A DNA stretch of 64,000 nt from Anoplopoma fimbria (GCF_027596085.1 NC_072467.1:1158005-1222004), one strand, 5' to 3'; shown: positions 25,380-38,857, numbered from the stretch's first letter. A program made the numbers and translations. Notes: generated by a model from the sequence alone, not told the origin.

Positions 25380-25458
25380 CTCCATCTTAGTAGGTGGCGG
25401 TAATGCACACATACGCCATTAAACCGAAGAAGAAGAAGAAGAAGAAGAAGAAGAAGAA
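25380..25458 (+). repeat. SINE-like tail and (GAA)n microsatellite
   Basis: GTAGGTGGCGGTAATGCAC, then CGCCATTAAACC, is followed by about 11 GAA triplets (25426-25458). The combination occurs widely in vertebrate genomes as the end of a dispersed repeat, with the GAA tract as its tail. Confidence 0.6.
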
Positions 25459-25490
25459 TGTTTGGTAACAGCTTGTTGTGTAAGCGCTTG

Positions 25491-25602
25491 TATAAGAGCC
25501 ATGGTTTACACTGTGCAGCCTGCAGAGTAGAGAAACCAGACAAGCGTCCTCGGTGATGGGACTGTAGTTAAAGACTAGCTTGTGCTCTATTTCCTGTTTT
25601 GG
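25491..25602 (+). promoter_or_regulatory. neil1: neil1 promoter and non-coding exon 1 (predicted)
   Basis: A TATAAG motif at 25491-25496 is followed by sequence ending in a good donor (TTTTGG|GTAAGT at 25602/25603), which pairs with the acceptor TTCTTTGCAG at 26222 just before the neil1 start exon. Exon limits are inferred; the cap site is not seen. Confidence 0.4.
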
Positions 25603-26131
25603 GTAAGTTGTTTTGCTCCTTGGATGTTATTCATAACTTAATGAAAACGCCCAGATTGTATTTAGTTTATTTCTCGTTTTCCTCTTGAGGACCATGATGA
25701 TGTGTTCAGTATGACAAAATACACTCATTGTGCATTGTGCATTGTGAGGTCTGTGGGTTTGGTTGTAGTGTGCATAGAGGCGAACACTTTAAATGGAGGT
25801 CACAAGTCCACCCAACACTCACCCCTCCACTCATGAAACAAGGTCTGGAAACACTTTGATTTTTCATTTTCTGTTCAGTTATGCCTGTTCATTTTATTTC
25901 CCTAAGAACAAGGCCTATGAATTCTGTTTCAAAGCTGTCTCCTCACTCGTAAGTATAATGCTGGGGGAGAAGTTGAAGCCTGCAATTATATTATTTTGTT
26001 GGCCTACTAAAGTAAACAAGTTTTGAAAAACTGGAATAAAAGTAGGAAACGTTTTTAATTGTTTAATGTAAAGTTTTCCGAGGTTGCTCAAAACACACAA
26101 ACACGCGTCGTCAACGTCCATTACAGGTAGC

Positions 26132-26180
26132 TAGATAAGATAAGATAAGATAAGATAAGATCCTTTATTAGTCCCACACA
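26132..26180 (+). mobile_element. TAAGA-tailed non-LTR retroelement 3' fragment
   Basis: (AGATA)n-type repeats run directly into TCCTTTATTAGTCCCACAC. This second copy of the recurring tail ends about 40 bases before the acceptor of the neil1 start exon. Confidence 0.65.
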
Positions 26181-26249
26181 TCTGTGTGTTGTGTTTTTCT
26201 CAAGCCACTTTATTCTTTGCAGACCGGGCTTCATTTTTTTCCGAACGAA

Positions 26250-29143
26250 ATGCCTGAGGGACCAGAGCTCCACCTGGCCAGCCTTTATGTGAACAAAATG
26301 TGCAAAGGAGTGGTGTTCACTGGAACCGTCAGAAAATCTGATGTCAGCAAGAGTGCTGATGTGCCCTTCACCTGTGAGGCTTTTCGCATCACTGCCACAT
26401 CCAGAGGGAAGGAAGTGAAGCTCACACTGACGCCAATGAAGAGTGATGATGCAAAAAAGAGCGTGAAGGCAGGACACGCAGACCAGCCCATGGAGATAGT
26501 CTTTCGCTTTGGGATGTCAGGCTTTTTCCGCTTCACCGCAGAGGATGCGCTTCCCAAACATGCCCATCTGCGTTTTTATTCCAAAGAGACGCCCTGCAGA
26601 GTGCTGAGCTTTGTGGATGCACGCAGGTTTGGCAGCTGGCATCCCAATGGGACGTGGCAGCCTGACAGAGGGCCTTGCATCATGTTTGAGTACGAAGGCT
26701 TCAGGTTAGTAATGCTGAGACGGTCACTTGAGTCACCTGCTCAATCAAATTGTCACTGTCACACTGACCAGTTAATATCTTTGCAGGGAGAAGATAGTGT
26801 CCCACCTGTCCGACCGTGCCTTTGACAGGCCCATCTGTGAAGTTCTGCTCAATCAGAAGTACTTCAACGGTATCGGCAACTACCTGAGGGCTGAAATCCT
26901 TTTCAGGTGATAAACTCGAACAACTCTCAGAACTACTCAAATGACACATTATACAGTTACGTGTTAGGAATGCACCGATCCTGACCTCATTAAGTGGGTC
27001 GGGTATCAGCCATGACATGACAATCCATTTTAAACATAGGCCTGTAACTAACAATTATTTTTATTCTTCAATAATTTGCAATCATTTCCCATGAAAATGT
27101 CATCCTCAAATACAATTTTTTGTCCAACAAACATTTCAAAAGCTCAAACCAGTATTTTACATTTTTGTTTGAAAGAAGACTTAAACTATAACTTATCCAA
27201 ATTGGTTGAAGATATTTTTTTATGGTGATTAGCTAAGTGTTTCAGCCTTAATTAAATACAACTTCTTTATCAATGTCATTATGTCCAGTGTTTCCCCTAG
27301 CAGCTACATTTGTTCAGACACATACAGACATATGCAGATGTCAAATTTGTGAAAAAAGCAAGCAGTTATAATCGGAGTAGTAAGCATTGGGAGAGAACAT
27401 TTTGGATCAGTGCATCCCGAAGCATAATAACAGTATTTACTAATTTACAGGGAGACATCAAATATCACTGTAGATTTTCTCACATGGCTAGTTTGCATCT
27501 GCAGGAACTTGCTAGCCGTACCTGGTGGCTACAAAGAATAAAAACTGAGAGGAGGCAGGAACATAGAAAGCCTGGTACAGAGACACCTTGACCAACAGTT
27601 GGCCTATACACATTTTAAAAAGAAACTTATCAACACGATTAGAAAGAAGGCAACAGGGAGTAGCTTTGCTTTAGTAATCAAGGTCAGGTTCTGTTTTAAA
27701 GTAAAAGGCAGATGAAAGAAAAAGGCTGTTGTGTATTGTTCACCAAAACACAGAACCAGCTCTCATGAGACTCAAGGTCTGTCAGCAACAGATATGAAAA
27801 GAATGACTTTCTTTCACTACTTCTTTTACTTCCAGCATACTGATTCAGATGCACTTTGAAAACAAAGGAGCCTTTCTGTTTAAAAAAAGAATGGGTCTAA
27901 AGTGGTTCATCTTTTTTAGGTTGAACATCCCACCCTTTGTGCCCGCAAGGACTGTTTTGGAAGGCCTGAAGTCAGAAGATGTACTTGAAAACAAAAAAAT
28001 GGTGAAAATTGAGATCACAGACACAAAGGTGAAAGAGTCTAGGCAGAGAATCACATTTTTTGAGATCATTTGAAACTCAATAATCACCGCTTCAAATTTT
28101 CTAACAGTGCATCTTTTTTTCTTCTGTGCACAAGACCTCAGACGGAGTAAAACAGAAACCAGTGAAAGGGGAGACGGGTGACCTGCTCAGACTGTGTCAC
28201 ACAGTACCTCTAGAGGTGGTCAACCTAGGTTGGTCATTTTGAGTGAAATACTAATTCATAATGATTTAATTCAGAGATAACACATTGATTTTCCTGTGGA
28301 ATGACTGTTTTTGACACATTTTGTTGTCTTAGGTGGGAAGGGCTATGATCCCGAGAAGGCAGACTACTCTGACTTTAAGGCATGGCTGCAGTGTTACTAC
28401 GTAGATGGAATGAAATCAATACGGGACCACAACGGCAGAACTATGTGGTTCAAAGTAAATTAATAGAAAAATCCTGTATTTTAAACTCTCTGGCACTGAG
28501 TTTCACATGTCACTGACACTAATCCGTCATGTTCTAATTTTAGGGAGATCCAGGCCCCATGGCACCTAAAGGTACTTTGAAACTGAGAACTTCAGCTAAG
28601 ATGTATCTGGGTATAGTGGATGGATTAACTGATCTATATTTTTTACCGCAATAGATTCAAAGTCACCCAAGGCCAAAAAGAGAGCCAAGAAAGAAGATGA
28701 CCACGATTACACAGAAAAGAAAAAGGTCCCAAGTCACTTTTTTTTGCTTTAAGTCCGGTAACTCCAAAGATGAAACTCTAAACACAAGTTTGTATTCATT
28801 AGGTGGCCAGGAAGAGCTCTGCAAGCACACCAAAGAAGAATGTGGTGAAAAAGGAAACTGTGACCAAAACACCAAAGAAAGAAACGGATGCACATTCAAA
28901 GGAAGCCGTATCCAAGAGAAGAAAGGCCCGGGAAGTAAACACACCTCGCCATGAACAGAGATCAGCACCACGTGGGAAGAAAAGCAGCAGCAATGCAGAG
29001 CCACCTGCAGGTGAGCTCATGATTTTCTTTCAAAATAATAATAAAAAAGATCTACTGGTGTAGAATTTGTTTATCTCATAGTCGTCCTTGTTGCAGGTCC
29101 ACAGAGGCGGAGCGAGAGAGTGACCAGGCAGAACAGCAAATAA
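26250..29143 (+). CDS. neil1: NEIL1, endonuclease VIII-like DNA glycosylase
   Basis: Bifunctional DNA glycosylase/AP lyase (Fpg/Nei family) removing oxidised pyrimidines and ring-opened purines; nuclear. Coding exons: 26250-26704, 26787-26906, 27920-28028, 28135-28228, 28333-28454, 28544-28571, 28655-28725, 28803-29010, 29097-29143. They total 1254 nt (417 aa; human 390). Catalytic residues are intact: the N-terminal MPEGPEL with Pro2 nucleophile and Glu3, and Lys54 in RGKEVKL. The helix-two-turn-helix has NQKYFNGIGNYLRAEI. The zinc-less finger ends in HNGRTMWF, with Arg295 equivalent to human Arg277. Lys262 in LGGKGYD corresponds to the recoded human Lys242. The C terminus is a lysine-rich disordered tail, as in mammals. 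The acceptor at 26222 lies 27 bases before the ATG. Poly(A) signal AATAAA is at 29207-29212. Confidence 0.96.
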
Positions 29144-29206
29144 AAGGAAAAAGGAGGCACCACTGTTTGGGATGTATGTTTTTATACTGCTGAATATAGA
29201 TTTTTT

Positions 29207-29248
29207 AATAAAACACAGGTTTTTACATAAGTTCTGAAACTTTTTATT
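29207..29248. terminator. Opposed poly(A) signals of neil1 (+) and man2c1 (-)
   Basis: AATAAA on the forward strand at 29207-29212 serves neil1. AATAAA on the reverse strand at 29243-29248 is the first hexamer downstream of the man2c1 stop. With cleavage 15-25 bases after each, the two transcripts end in the same few tens of bases. Confidence 0.6.
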
Positions 29249-29419
29249 GATTTGATGCAAAGTTATTACATTATTTTTGTCAGCTCAAAATGATGCACTC
29301 TATTTGAAGTCTCCTAATAAACTGCAACACCAGATGCATTTTACAGATCATTCTATAGCATTTTACTAGTTTCTACACTGACTACCCTGAGGTTTGGTTA
29401 CCAGCTCTATCTTTTACTT

Positions 29420-32400
29420 TTACAAGATGAGGAGAAGTGACACAATTTGGAAAGGGCGGAAGTTCAGAGTGATTCCCTCTGAAGTAATGCGTGCTGGCTG
29501 GGTGGGGTCTCGTCTTTCCAGGAAATCACAACTGAGAGGCAAAAAAAAGGTATTGTTCCTAGTAAACGATACAACATTAAAGATGCCAGACAGCCGTGAA
29601 TGCTGTAAAAATATAAATACTCACTGCCAGGCTTCCCTGACTGGAAGGGTGGTGCTGAGAGTTGCAGTCACGCTGCTCCCATGTGACTCGTAGAGTCGGA
29701 CTACAAGTGCCTCTTTCCTGTCCTCAGCCTGTCAATGCAAACACAGTAAACAGTCGTTAGTGGACTGAGTGGATTAAGTCAAGCCAGGCCAAGTTTAATA
29801 TTTGATGGGATACCTGTTTAATGGTTTCGAGGATGACTGCTGCGCGGCTGACGGAAAAGGCACTCCAGGGTTCAGTGTCAGTGCACGGGATTGACTTCAA
29901 CGGGAAGTTGAGGTTGTATGCACTCTGGATGACAGAGGCATCTTGGAAAGATCCTATATTTACACACAGAAAAAAATATATCACAAGGTCCAAGGGGAGA
30001 GATTTAAGGTACTGAGAACAATTCAATCCTACCTGTGTGTGGCATGACTGCATAGGTGAAATGATGAGTCCCCATGTCCGCATTCACATCTGGTGCCTTA
30101 GGTGCTCTCAGTCTAAGACAAAAGACATATACTGTAAGATGAAGGGATTAATTACATTTGGTGTAACTGAATTGTATATGAACAGTTGGAAACCTCACAG
30201 GGACAGCGTCATAGTGTTCTTGTGGACTGAATAGCCATATTTGCAGTCGTTCAGCAGTGCAACCCCAAAGTTGTGCTCCGACAAATCGGCCCATTTGTGA
30301 CCCCAAACCTGAGAAGGAAGCCATGATGAAAAACAGCAAAGACAACACAAAGCATCTCAACAGCATTATTTTTATTATTGTTATGAGTTGAACCTCATCC
30401 TACTCATACTGCTGATTCCAGTGTTGTACCTCAAATCTTGCCCAGTCCCATGAAGTGTTCCTGTGTGTGGGTCTCTGCAGATGGCCAAACTGGATCTCAT
30501 ATGTGGCATTGGGGCTGTGCACTCTCACTGGGAACTCCACCTTAAGAAACTTGTGTGACTCTGCCCACTTCACCTGAAATTGGAGGATGCAACATTTGGT
30601 ATTTCTTGGGTTTTGAAGAATGTGTCGACTGTTGGATCAGTGATTCTCCAGACATCATGAATGTTACACCTCTGTGTTGAATTTGATGTAAGGACACATG
30701 GCGTCCATGACAATCTCCTGTGTGATGGTGCTCTTATCACTGATCCTGAGTGTGAAGCTGACACTGCCTCTGAGCCCACCTGAGGACACCACCTGAGGAG
30801 GCTGCACCACCTCCAGAACCGGCTTCCTATAGGGTCAATCCTGCCGTTAGGGTTCTTGTTATTCATACACCTACAAATACTGTGATATGTATCAAGATAG
30901 CAAGAGATGTATCCCACAGAAATGACTGACACCTTGTCTGCAGATGGTAGTCCATTACATCCCAAGCATCCCAGTACAGAGGGACATCATCAAACATGAT
31001 AAACTGGTTCCCATGACAGCCGTCAGAGATGGCTTCTCTGAAAGCAACCAAGCAGTGAGACATATGTTAATTCCGTAAAAGAAAAAGTATTCAGCGTACA
31101 ATCAGCAGTAGAACATGTGGCAACGTGGTCTTACAGTACCTGTTAGCATTGATCAAATACAGCGACGCCAAAGTGCCATCTTTGTTTACCACTGTCTGTA
31201 AAATCCCATTCTCCATGAGGAAAGTGCCGTCGGCCTGTACATTACAAACCTCAGTCAGCCAAATTAAATTACAGCATAAATGAATGAATTAAAAGCACTC
31301 TATATAGTAAATACTTGAGGAGTGACGGAGACTGGAGCCACAGGCTGTGTGTCTTTGACAGGGGACAAACCGATGCTGGGAACTTTCACCAGAGCTGCAG
31401 TAAAACAGATACCACAGAGCATCAAATATGCAGTTGTACTTCGGAAGGCAACAACATAAATATTCCAAATATCTAACATACCCAGACCAGGTTTACCAGC
31501 GCCATCTTGAATCTGGATGACTTCATGGCGCTCCCATGGCAGAGAGTTGAACACTCCAGTGGAGGTGCCCTTTGACCCCAGGGCTCCAAAGGCATCGCGC
31601 AGCAGTCCAGCGCCATCACGGCGGATATCTGAAACACAGCGAGATATTATTTTTGTTCACGCAAACAACATATGAATATGGCTGTGGTACTAATGGCAAT
31701 AAAACTGTACCTTCATAATACCCGAGTGCATCCTCAACAACCATCTCTATACAGCTGCCGGGAATCACATCATGGAATTGATTCAGAAGAAGCAGCCTGA
31801 AAGGGAAAACATTTTTTATATTGCAACAACTTAGGACATTCATTTATTAATCATCAAACTTTAATCGGTGTGTGTCTGGACCTCCAGAGCTCCCGCAGTT
31901 TTTCCACAGGATACTTAAAAGTCCTGTTCCGACACAGCGCCAAGCTGCTGGCTATCTCAATGTCATGAAGCAGCGCCTCACACTGCCGGTTCCCTCGTTT
32001 AATCTGGAAGTAAAAATAACTTTATCAAACAGTACAAACATTTTCTAATATAATAATATGTATTGTTATTACACATTTATATTTCCTGGACAAGTACAAC
32101 CTTTTTCCTTCCACTTGTGCTTATTTTGTAGCATTGTGTGGGTCACTATTATTTTGTAAGGTGGGACAGGTAATTATGCCTTCCACTCCATATATGCTTT
32201 TGTATCTGCCTTTACTAAGATATATATATATATATATATATATTATATTCATTAATTCATATAAATTCATATTTATATTAAGCAATCATGACTATTAGTA
32301 TGATTGACTAGATTTAAATATCCAAGTTAATCCTACATGTAAATAAGCTATACTATATCCCGCACCACCCAGTGAATATTTACGTGATCTTTGGTTTTAT

Positions 32401-35400
32401 TATGCATACATATTTTTTTCTTTTCGAGCTTATTTGTGCTTGGATATTTTTTCCTTTAGTTTAGTTTCGCAGTGTCTCTTTGTACCTGAGCCTGTGTGGT
32501 GTAGCTGCCGTTGTGCAGCTCAAGGAAGAGCTCCCCGGTCCAAGTACAAAGCAGAGCGGAGTCAGACCGAAGCTGAGAGAAAAGCTTGTCCGGACTAGAA
32601 GTCTGGACCCTGAGAAACACACACAAGAATTGGACATGGAAGTGGCCAATCACGTCACTGGTTACACCTTTGTCATTCATTCTGACTAAAACATGACGGT
32701 AATGACTAGCACTATAGGACCGCATCATAATGACATCAGTAAACATCACTCGTATCCTTTTACATTCAACAAGCTTGGAGTAGTCTACTGCCTACGTGCC
32801 GGCAAACCCTATTGCAGAAATCCCTCCGTGCAGGAATAGACAGGACATAAACTCATGACTAATTTACTCCTCGGATGTAATTGTGCCTCATGTTGGGCTT
32901 GTTTTTTGTTACTGGCGAGTGTGGAACAGGAACTGACTTGGGAAGTCCATCTGTGTCCTGGACCCGGTGCAGTCTGTCTAGCATCAGCTGTGTGGGACCA
33001 CCGCCTCCATCGCCAAAACCAAACAGCACTGCGCTGTGATTAGCTCTTCCTTTATCTTTGTTGTTCTTCACTGTTCTCACCAGCTGTGAGCAGAAATGTA
33101 AGCTTTGTGAGGATTGTAAATATTATATATCACACAATCAACATTCACCATGTTTTGTGTACCGAAAACTCACGTCTTCAACCTTGCCCGTCATTCCATA
33201 GGAATTTCCTGGTGGGAAGTGGGTCAAAACCTTGGAGCCATCCAGACCTTCCCAGAAAAATGTGTTGTGCTTTAGGGAAGAGAAGTCAAAACTGAAAGTA
33301 AAAGCTTAACACTTCCCAACTTTTTTGTGTTTTTAAAACCAGTGGCCATTATCGACTTACAGGAAAGGTGTTGACCAGGTTCCAACTAAGCTTCTGTGTC
33401 AAGAAATTGGAAATGCCAGAGCTCTGCATTATCTGAGGAAGCTGGGCAGAGTAGCCAAACGTGTCCGGAAGCCAGAACTAAAGAGAACAAGAAAAGATAA
33501 TTATAGTAGGTATATGTGATCCAAAAGTGGTCACGAGTGTAGCAGGGTTAAGGTTAAGGTTTTTTTTTTATGAATCCCTACCTCTTTGCAATGGATCCCA
33601 AACTCGTGGTTAAAGAAGCGCTGGCCTTCCAGGAACTGCCGGACCATGGACTCACCTGAGGGAAGATTGCCATCCTGACAGGCAAACAAGTAATTAGTAG
33701 TATCTTAGGATATGATGTTCATAAAAAGACCAAAGTGGCAGCAGCCCCTTTAAAATGGTTAAATTCATAAGATACATGAAATGTGATTAATTTGCAAGAT
33801 CAAGATCAGTTTTACCATTTCCACCCACGTTCCTCCAACTGGAATGAATCTGCCTTTCTTAACGTAATGCTGAATCTGGGAGTAGAGTCCCGGGTACCAG
33901 CTCTTTACCCACTGGAACTGCTGGGCCTGAACAAAAAGCAAAAAACACCTCATATTTTTAAAACTTTTATGGCTCAGACAAAACTGTGTTAGTGGGTAAA
34001 TACCTGAGAGCAAGTAAAAACAAAGTCGGGGTTCTTCTCCATCAAACGGATCACTGTCACCCAGCTTCGGCCACATTTGCGAATAGTCTCTTCGTATGGC
34101 CACAGCCAAGCTGCAGATAAAGAAATTCAGAAATTAGTTTCTACTTCAAAAATAGGGTAGAGTAACCTGTTTTACTATGTTTTTTAGTAATGTTTTCCCA
34201 CCACAGATACAGAATAAAAATACAAGACTTTGTTTCCCTTTCAACAAAATAAATTAAAGCAGCCTGAGAAAAAAATAAATAGAAAGACACTGGCAAAATT
34301 ATGATTTAAATCTAATCTAATCTAATCATTATTAGTAAATTCAACTACAAATCTGACCAGGCATACGATGCCAGCTTTTCTCCACTGTTTTCCAATCTCA
34401 AAAGGACAAATTTTAGACTGAGACCTGAGTCTATGTGACAGTGACCCATCGCATGAGCAGTGTGCTGACTTTCCCCGTTCCGCTGGCTGAAGAAGGTTTG
34501 AGCCAGACTGTGAGCTTTGGAGAAAGACCCGGGATCAGAGGGGTCGCAGAGGTTCACCATCTCATTGACAGTGAAGAGTGCCTGGTAGCTTCGTTGCTCT
34601 CCCTCTCCGAGTTCCTGTGAAGGAAGCAAAAAGTTAACTTTTATTAAAATTCAAGTAAAGTAAATAAACGTGTATTGTTTTGTGTGACCTTACCTTTACG
34701 ATGTCAATCAGCATCTCAAAATCAGTCAGCAGCTCCCGTACATCGTGGTTAAATACCACAAGCTCAGCCTTCTGCACAGAAAACTTCCTGTTTGGATCTG
34801 GGGCCGCAATCATGGACCCTTGACCAGCACCGAAAAGACCATTACAGGCCACCTCCACATAAAGGGTGATACTAAAGAACAAAAGAAAATATAGTTAGAT
34901 ATAAAGTTGGTTACAGCAGCAGCGATTAACTCATCTTTTAGTAACTGACCCGTGTGGCTCCTCATCTCTCAGACAGTCTGAGAGGATGTAACTCGTCTTC
35001 TCACCCTCTTTGGTCAGGCCCTACACACGTCACAATGAAATCTAGTCATGTGTTTGCATTGAATTTTGGCACTTTAATCCAGCCTGACTGCTACATTACC
35101 TGAACTGGCTGTTCGTCTCTCCAAACCATTGCTTCTCCATCGCTTTCCCACAGAAGATGAACCTCTTTCCCCCTCCAGGACTCTGGGATTTTCAGGGTCA
35201 CTTTAAACCAGCAAGTCCACCACCTTTAGCAAGCATCAAGCTTGGTTTATTGCCCAGATCAGGGGGAATAAAACGATCAGAGGGTGAATAAAATCTGTCA
35301 GTTGCACTTACGTGGGTCCAAAGGTATCACCGATTGTATAAGGTGCAAAGGTCTGCTGAAAGGCCTCGGTGAACGTGATCCGTTTTGAGGACAAGAAGGA

Positions 35401-35940
35401 GCTGAGGGACTCCAGCTGGCAGGAGTCTCCATAGAGTCTACAGAGAATAATTATTCAAGAAGTCAAAGTTATTTAGAGAGCCCAAAATCACAACGTGCAA
35501 TTATTCAAGAAGTCAAAGTTATTTAGAGAGCCCAAAATCACAACGTGCATTAAGTATGATGTAGTCAGTATTAACTTAATTTTGGGTACTATAATGTCAA
35601 CTTAACTTCTTGTATGATTACAATGATTAGCAGTATGTTGCAGACCTGTGAAACTAATGCTGATATTCAAACAAACACTGAGCAGCAAAATGTGCATTCA
35701 CAAGTAGGATATGAATGAGTCTGACTGACTCAGTGAACTACCACAGAGAACAATAGAAACATGTTTGGCCAGCTGCACTTGAGTAGTCATTCCATTGTAG
35801 TGGACCTGGATGCAGATGAATGGAATGATGCCTCACCTTCCTCTCAGGTTGCAGTCAGTGAAGTAAACATCAGAGATGAATTTCTCTGCTCTCTCGAGGA
35901 GAGTGCGCCTGTTCTTTAGCACAGGCTGGTGATACATCAT
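29420..35940 (-). CDS. man2c1: MAN2C1, cytosolic alpha-mannosidase 2C1
   Basis: GH38 alpha-mannosidase trimming free oligosaccharides in the cytosol. Coding exons, 5' to 3': 35837-35940, 35312-35437, 35100-35223, 34950-35020, 34694-34871, 34425-34614, 34004-34110, 33816-33926, 33582-33674, 33361-33477, 33174-33291, 32938-33083, 32486-32609, 31882-32003, 31711-31796, 31482-31628, 31316-31394, 31140-31234, 30933-31037, 30670-30826, 30430-30573, 30199-30308, 30033-30112, 29814-29953, 29625-29728, 29420-29531. The sum is 3090 nt (1029 aa; human 1040). Motifs: [16 protein letters not shown] (metal site), [15 protein letters not shown] (Asp nucleophile), [24 protein letters not shown] and [16 protein letters not shown]. 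There is no signal peptide, consistent with the cytosol. Two tandem ATGs open the frame; I use the first. Confidence 0.97.
32219..32243. repeat. (TA)n microsatellite
   Basis: About a dozen TA dinucleotides inside a man2c1 intron, embedded in very AT-rich sequence. Confidence 0.85.
35449..35548. repeat. 50-bp tandem duplication in man2c1 intron 1
   Basis: Two copies of a 50-base unit (35449-35498 and 35499-35548) containing GTTATTTAGAGAGCCC and AAAATCACAACGTGC. The piece resembles the GTAGAGCCCAGAATCACAA start of the dispersed element seen at 51231. The duplication begins 12 bases upstream of exon 2. Confidence 0.9.
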
Positions 35941-38857
35941 GAAACCAACATGCAGAACACACTTACAGTCAACAGTGAGAGCTCAAATCTAGAAGACCCG
36001 GAAGTAAAAGGTACTGTTGTTGTTGTACTTAATGCACCACTAGATGGCAGTCCTGCTCAACTGAGTGGTCTCCCTCATGGTTCAGGAAAAGGATTTGTGC
36101 AAAGTGTCACAACATCTATTTGTTTTTAAGGGGTCAAATTGCTGGAATCAGGTAAAACAGGCCTATTTATTTTTTAATTTGTGTTTTGTGAACATGTATC
36201 CTATAAGTCGCTGTAGGTCACTGAAGCCTGCTAAACTTGGGACTTTCTAATGGGAATAATAAAATGCAATGAAAATGACATTTTACTCAATCATTATTAG
36301 TTTGATTTTTTATTCTGAGACAGCATTTATTTACACTTATTCACAACGTAATAACTGGAAAACATCATGGCACAAATAAACTGTACAAAACAATTACAGT
36401 TTAACACAGGATTGGCACATTGTTTTAAGATATGTCACTGTCTTGACATGAAACAGTCACTCAGTGCTTCTCTTTCCCATGCAATGCACTCATTTGATTA
36501 TTCAAATGATATATGCCTTATATGCCATAAGCATGCAAATCGGCCTACTGCACACTGAACATCTAAAATAACCCGCTAGAAAAGTATGAATATAATAAAG
36601 GCAGAAGAGATGATAAAATGGCCAAGGGAAACTCTGTGAGGATGACATGATGATGTAATAACTCCCCAGCGCTCCCGTGGTTTACTCTACAGCCTGACTA
36701 AGAGGCTCTCAGGCGCGCTGGGAGTTAGTCTTGTGATCAGACAGGCGGACAGAGGTTAAGGGTCAGCCCACGTGCAGCCTGAAAACACAAAAGCCTTTTT
36801 TTCTCAGCATTATTCACAGGGAAGGAGCTGTCTGTTTCTGTGTTTGTATGGACCCTTTTATTATAAAATCCATAGAGCAGCTCTAAGTACAGGGTTGGTG
36901 GAAAAATTTGGCATAGCCCATCCCTCTCAGGGCACCCTACCATCAGGGATGTCTGTCAAGTCCTATCCTCCTATTGTTTGGACTATGGTTGGGCTTTCCA
37001 CCATGTCGAGACAGCCCAAGTGACCGTGTCTCACCAGTTCAGCTTGGCTTTACTGTGTTTGCCTGGAAGCATCTGCGTGGCGTTCACATTAAAAAAAAAC
37101 AACTGCCAACATCATGTCAGATAAATAAAAGGCAGCGGTTAGAGAGGAAAGCTGTTCCTCTTACTTTAAGGAAGCAGTCATGCCGCATAAAACATCCAGC
37201 ATGAAGACCAACTATGTTCTGCTCGCCACAACACAGCAGAGGAAGTCCAGAATGTGGCTTGAGAAAAAAAGAAAAAAAGAAGTGCTTCCCAAAACCCCAG
37301 AGCTGCATGCAAAATGTATCATGCATCTACTTAAACGCTGACCCATGGGCTACATATACAGAGAGGACAATAGTCTCATGGTCTCCTTTGAAGAGATGTC
37401 CAGAATAACGGGCTATACTCTCGAGCCGTACTCGTCTCTCTCTCCAATGTTGTATTCAACACCTTTGCCTTTGTCCTGTTCAGCATCACAAGCTCTAGGG
37501 AATAAAATAACCATAATGCTTCATCAGACTTTGATGATATGTCACATTATATCTCTAAATACACACAATTTGCAGTCTTAAATTACATGTTCTCCCTTAA
37601 GCCATAGATTTATTTAATCATGTATCTCGTACTGAGGTTTGTTTTGCTGTCAAAATAATGTTTGTTATTTAGTTCCATGATATCTAAGCAAGAGGTTAGC
37701 CATGTTTAAACAGAGAGTTGCTACTGAATGATTTAGGTGGTGTATGGGATTATACAGTAATTACGATGGAAGCTGGAAGAAAGAACATTCTTAGATTGGA
37801 GGAACATTTGACAGTTTAATGCAGACAGCCTGCCACCAACCCATCTGTGATAAGGCTGTTACTCAACCTTACACCTCCAAAAGCAGATTTTGCAACATTA
37901 GCATAATGAAATGAAAGCGGAGAAGAGACATCCAGTGACGAGGTGACAGCTTCCAAGCACGTTTTACCTCCCAAGTGCCTCTCATTTACATATTTCATCT
38001 CAAACACATTTTCCCTTTCCCCAGATATATTTGTGAAAGCATTCAAAGACTTGTTTAAATGTATGATGCCATCATTCACTAAACATTTTAATTCAATGTT
38101 ATCTGTATAAGATTGACCATTTCAATATTACAAACCCAACAAATAGAAATCTGTCAGTTAGGATTTCATTATAAAGACTGAATGTAAAAGTTAGTTTAGT
38201 GTTTATTATATGGCACTAACACCGATATTTTCTCCCAGGATTAATTTCCCTGCATACTAAAACCTGAAAAGATGAACAGGTGTATCATCTTGTTTTTTTG
38301 TTTTTTAACAGTCCTGTAAAAAGCAAAATTTTGATTTGTCTTATGTTTGCTGCTATGAATAGCTACAGTTACTGGTACCAGTATTCTTTCTTCCAAAGTT
38401 TTCTCCAATATAAAAGTTAATTATCAAATACATTTTCAACTATGTATCACAAAAACATCTTTTGAAGTCACACAGTAATGTAAACCCCGCCCCAAAACAC
38501 GCTCCAGGGCACTACTAGTCTTTCATACAAAACCACATTTATACAAAATGTGCTCATAATGTATGCAGTGAGGTCATCTATGCGCAGTAAGGGTGCGGTT
38601 ACATTCCTAAAAATCTCAACTAATGAGGACACCACCCCTATAAAGTCTTTGATTCTTATTTTAAAAACCCTAGATGTTTGGGTCAAATAAGGTAAACTAT
38701 CCTCTTGAAATACCCTTCGCAATTGTCAAGTTTGTATATATATATATAAATTGACCAGCTGTCTAGTTCAACAAACAGCACTTTTAATATATTATGATGT
38801 AGAGGGCGTGATTTCAACCACAGTAAAGATTTTTTGTTGTTTTTGCCCTTTGCTTAC
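35941..38857. other. Interval between man2c1 and the last recognised ca12 exon
   Basis: About 2.9 kb of AT-rich sequence holding the man2c1 5' region and, presumably, the ca12 terminal exon and 3' UTR. I see one candidate ca12 terminal exon (36763-36778, see ca12). No other conserved coding stretch was found on either strand. Confidence 0.4.

Noticed and set aside
37345..37581. Possible ca12 tail exon or plus-strand gene (MGYIYREDNSLMVSFEEM)
   Set aside because: Neither strand shows a pyrimidine tract and splice sites in the needed phase, and the sequence resembles no carbonic anhydrase tail.
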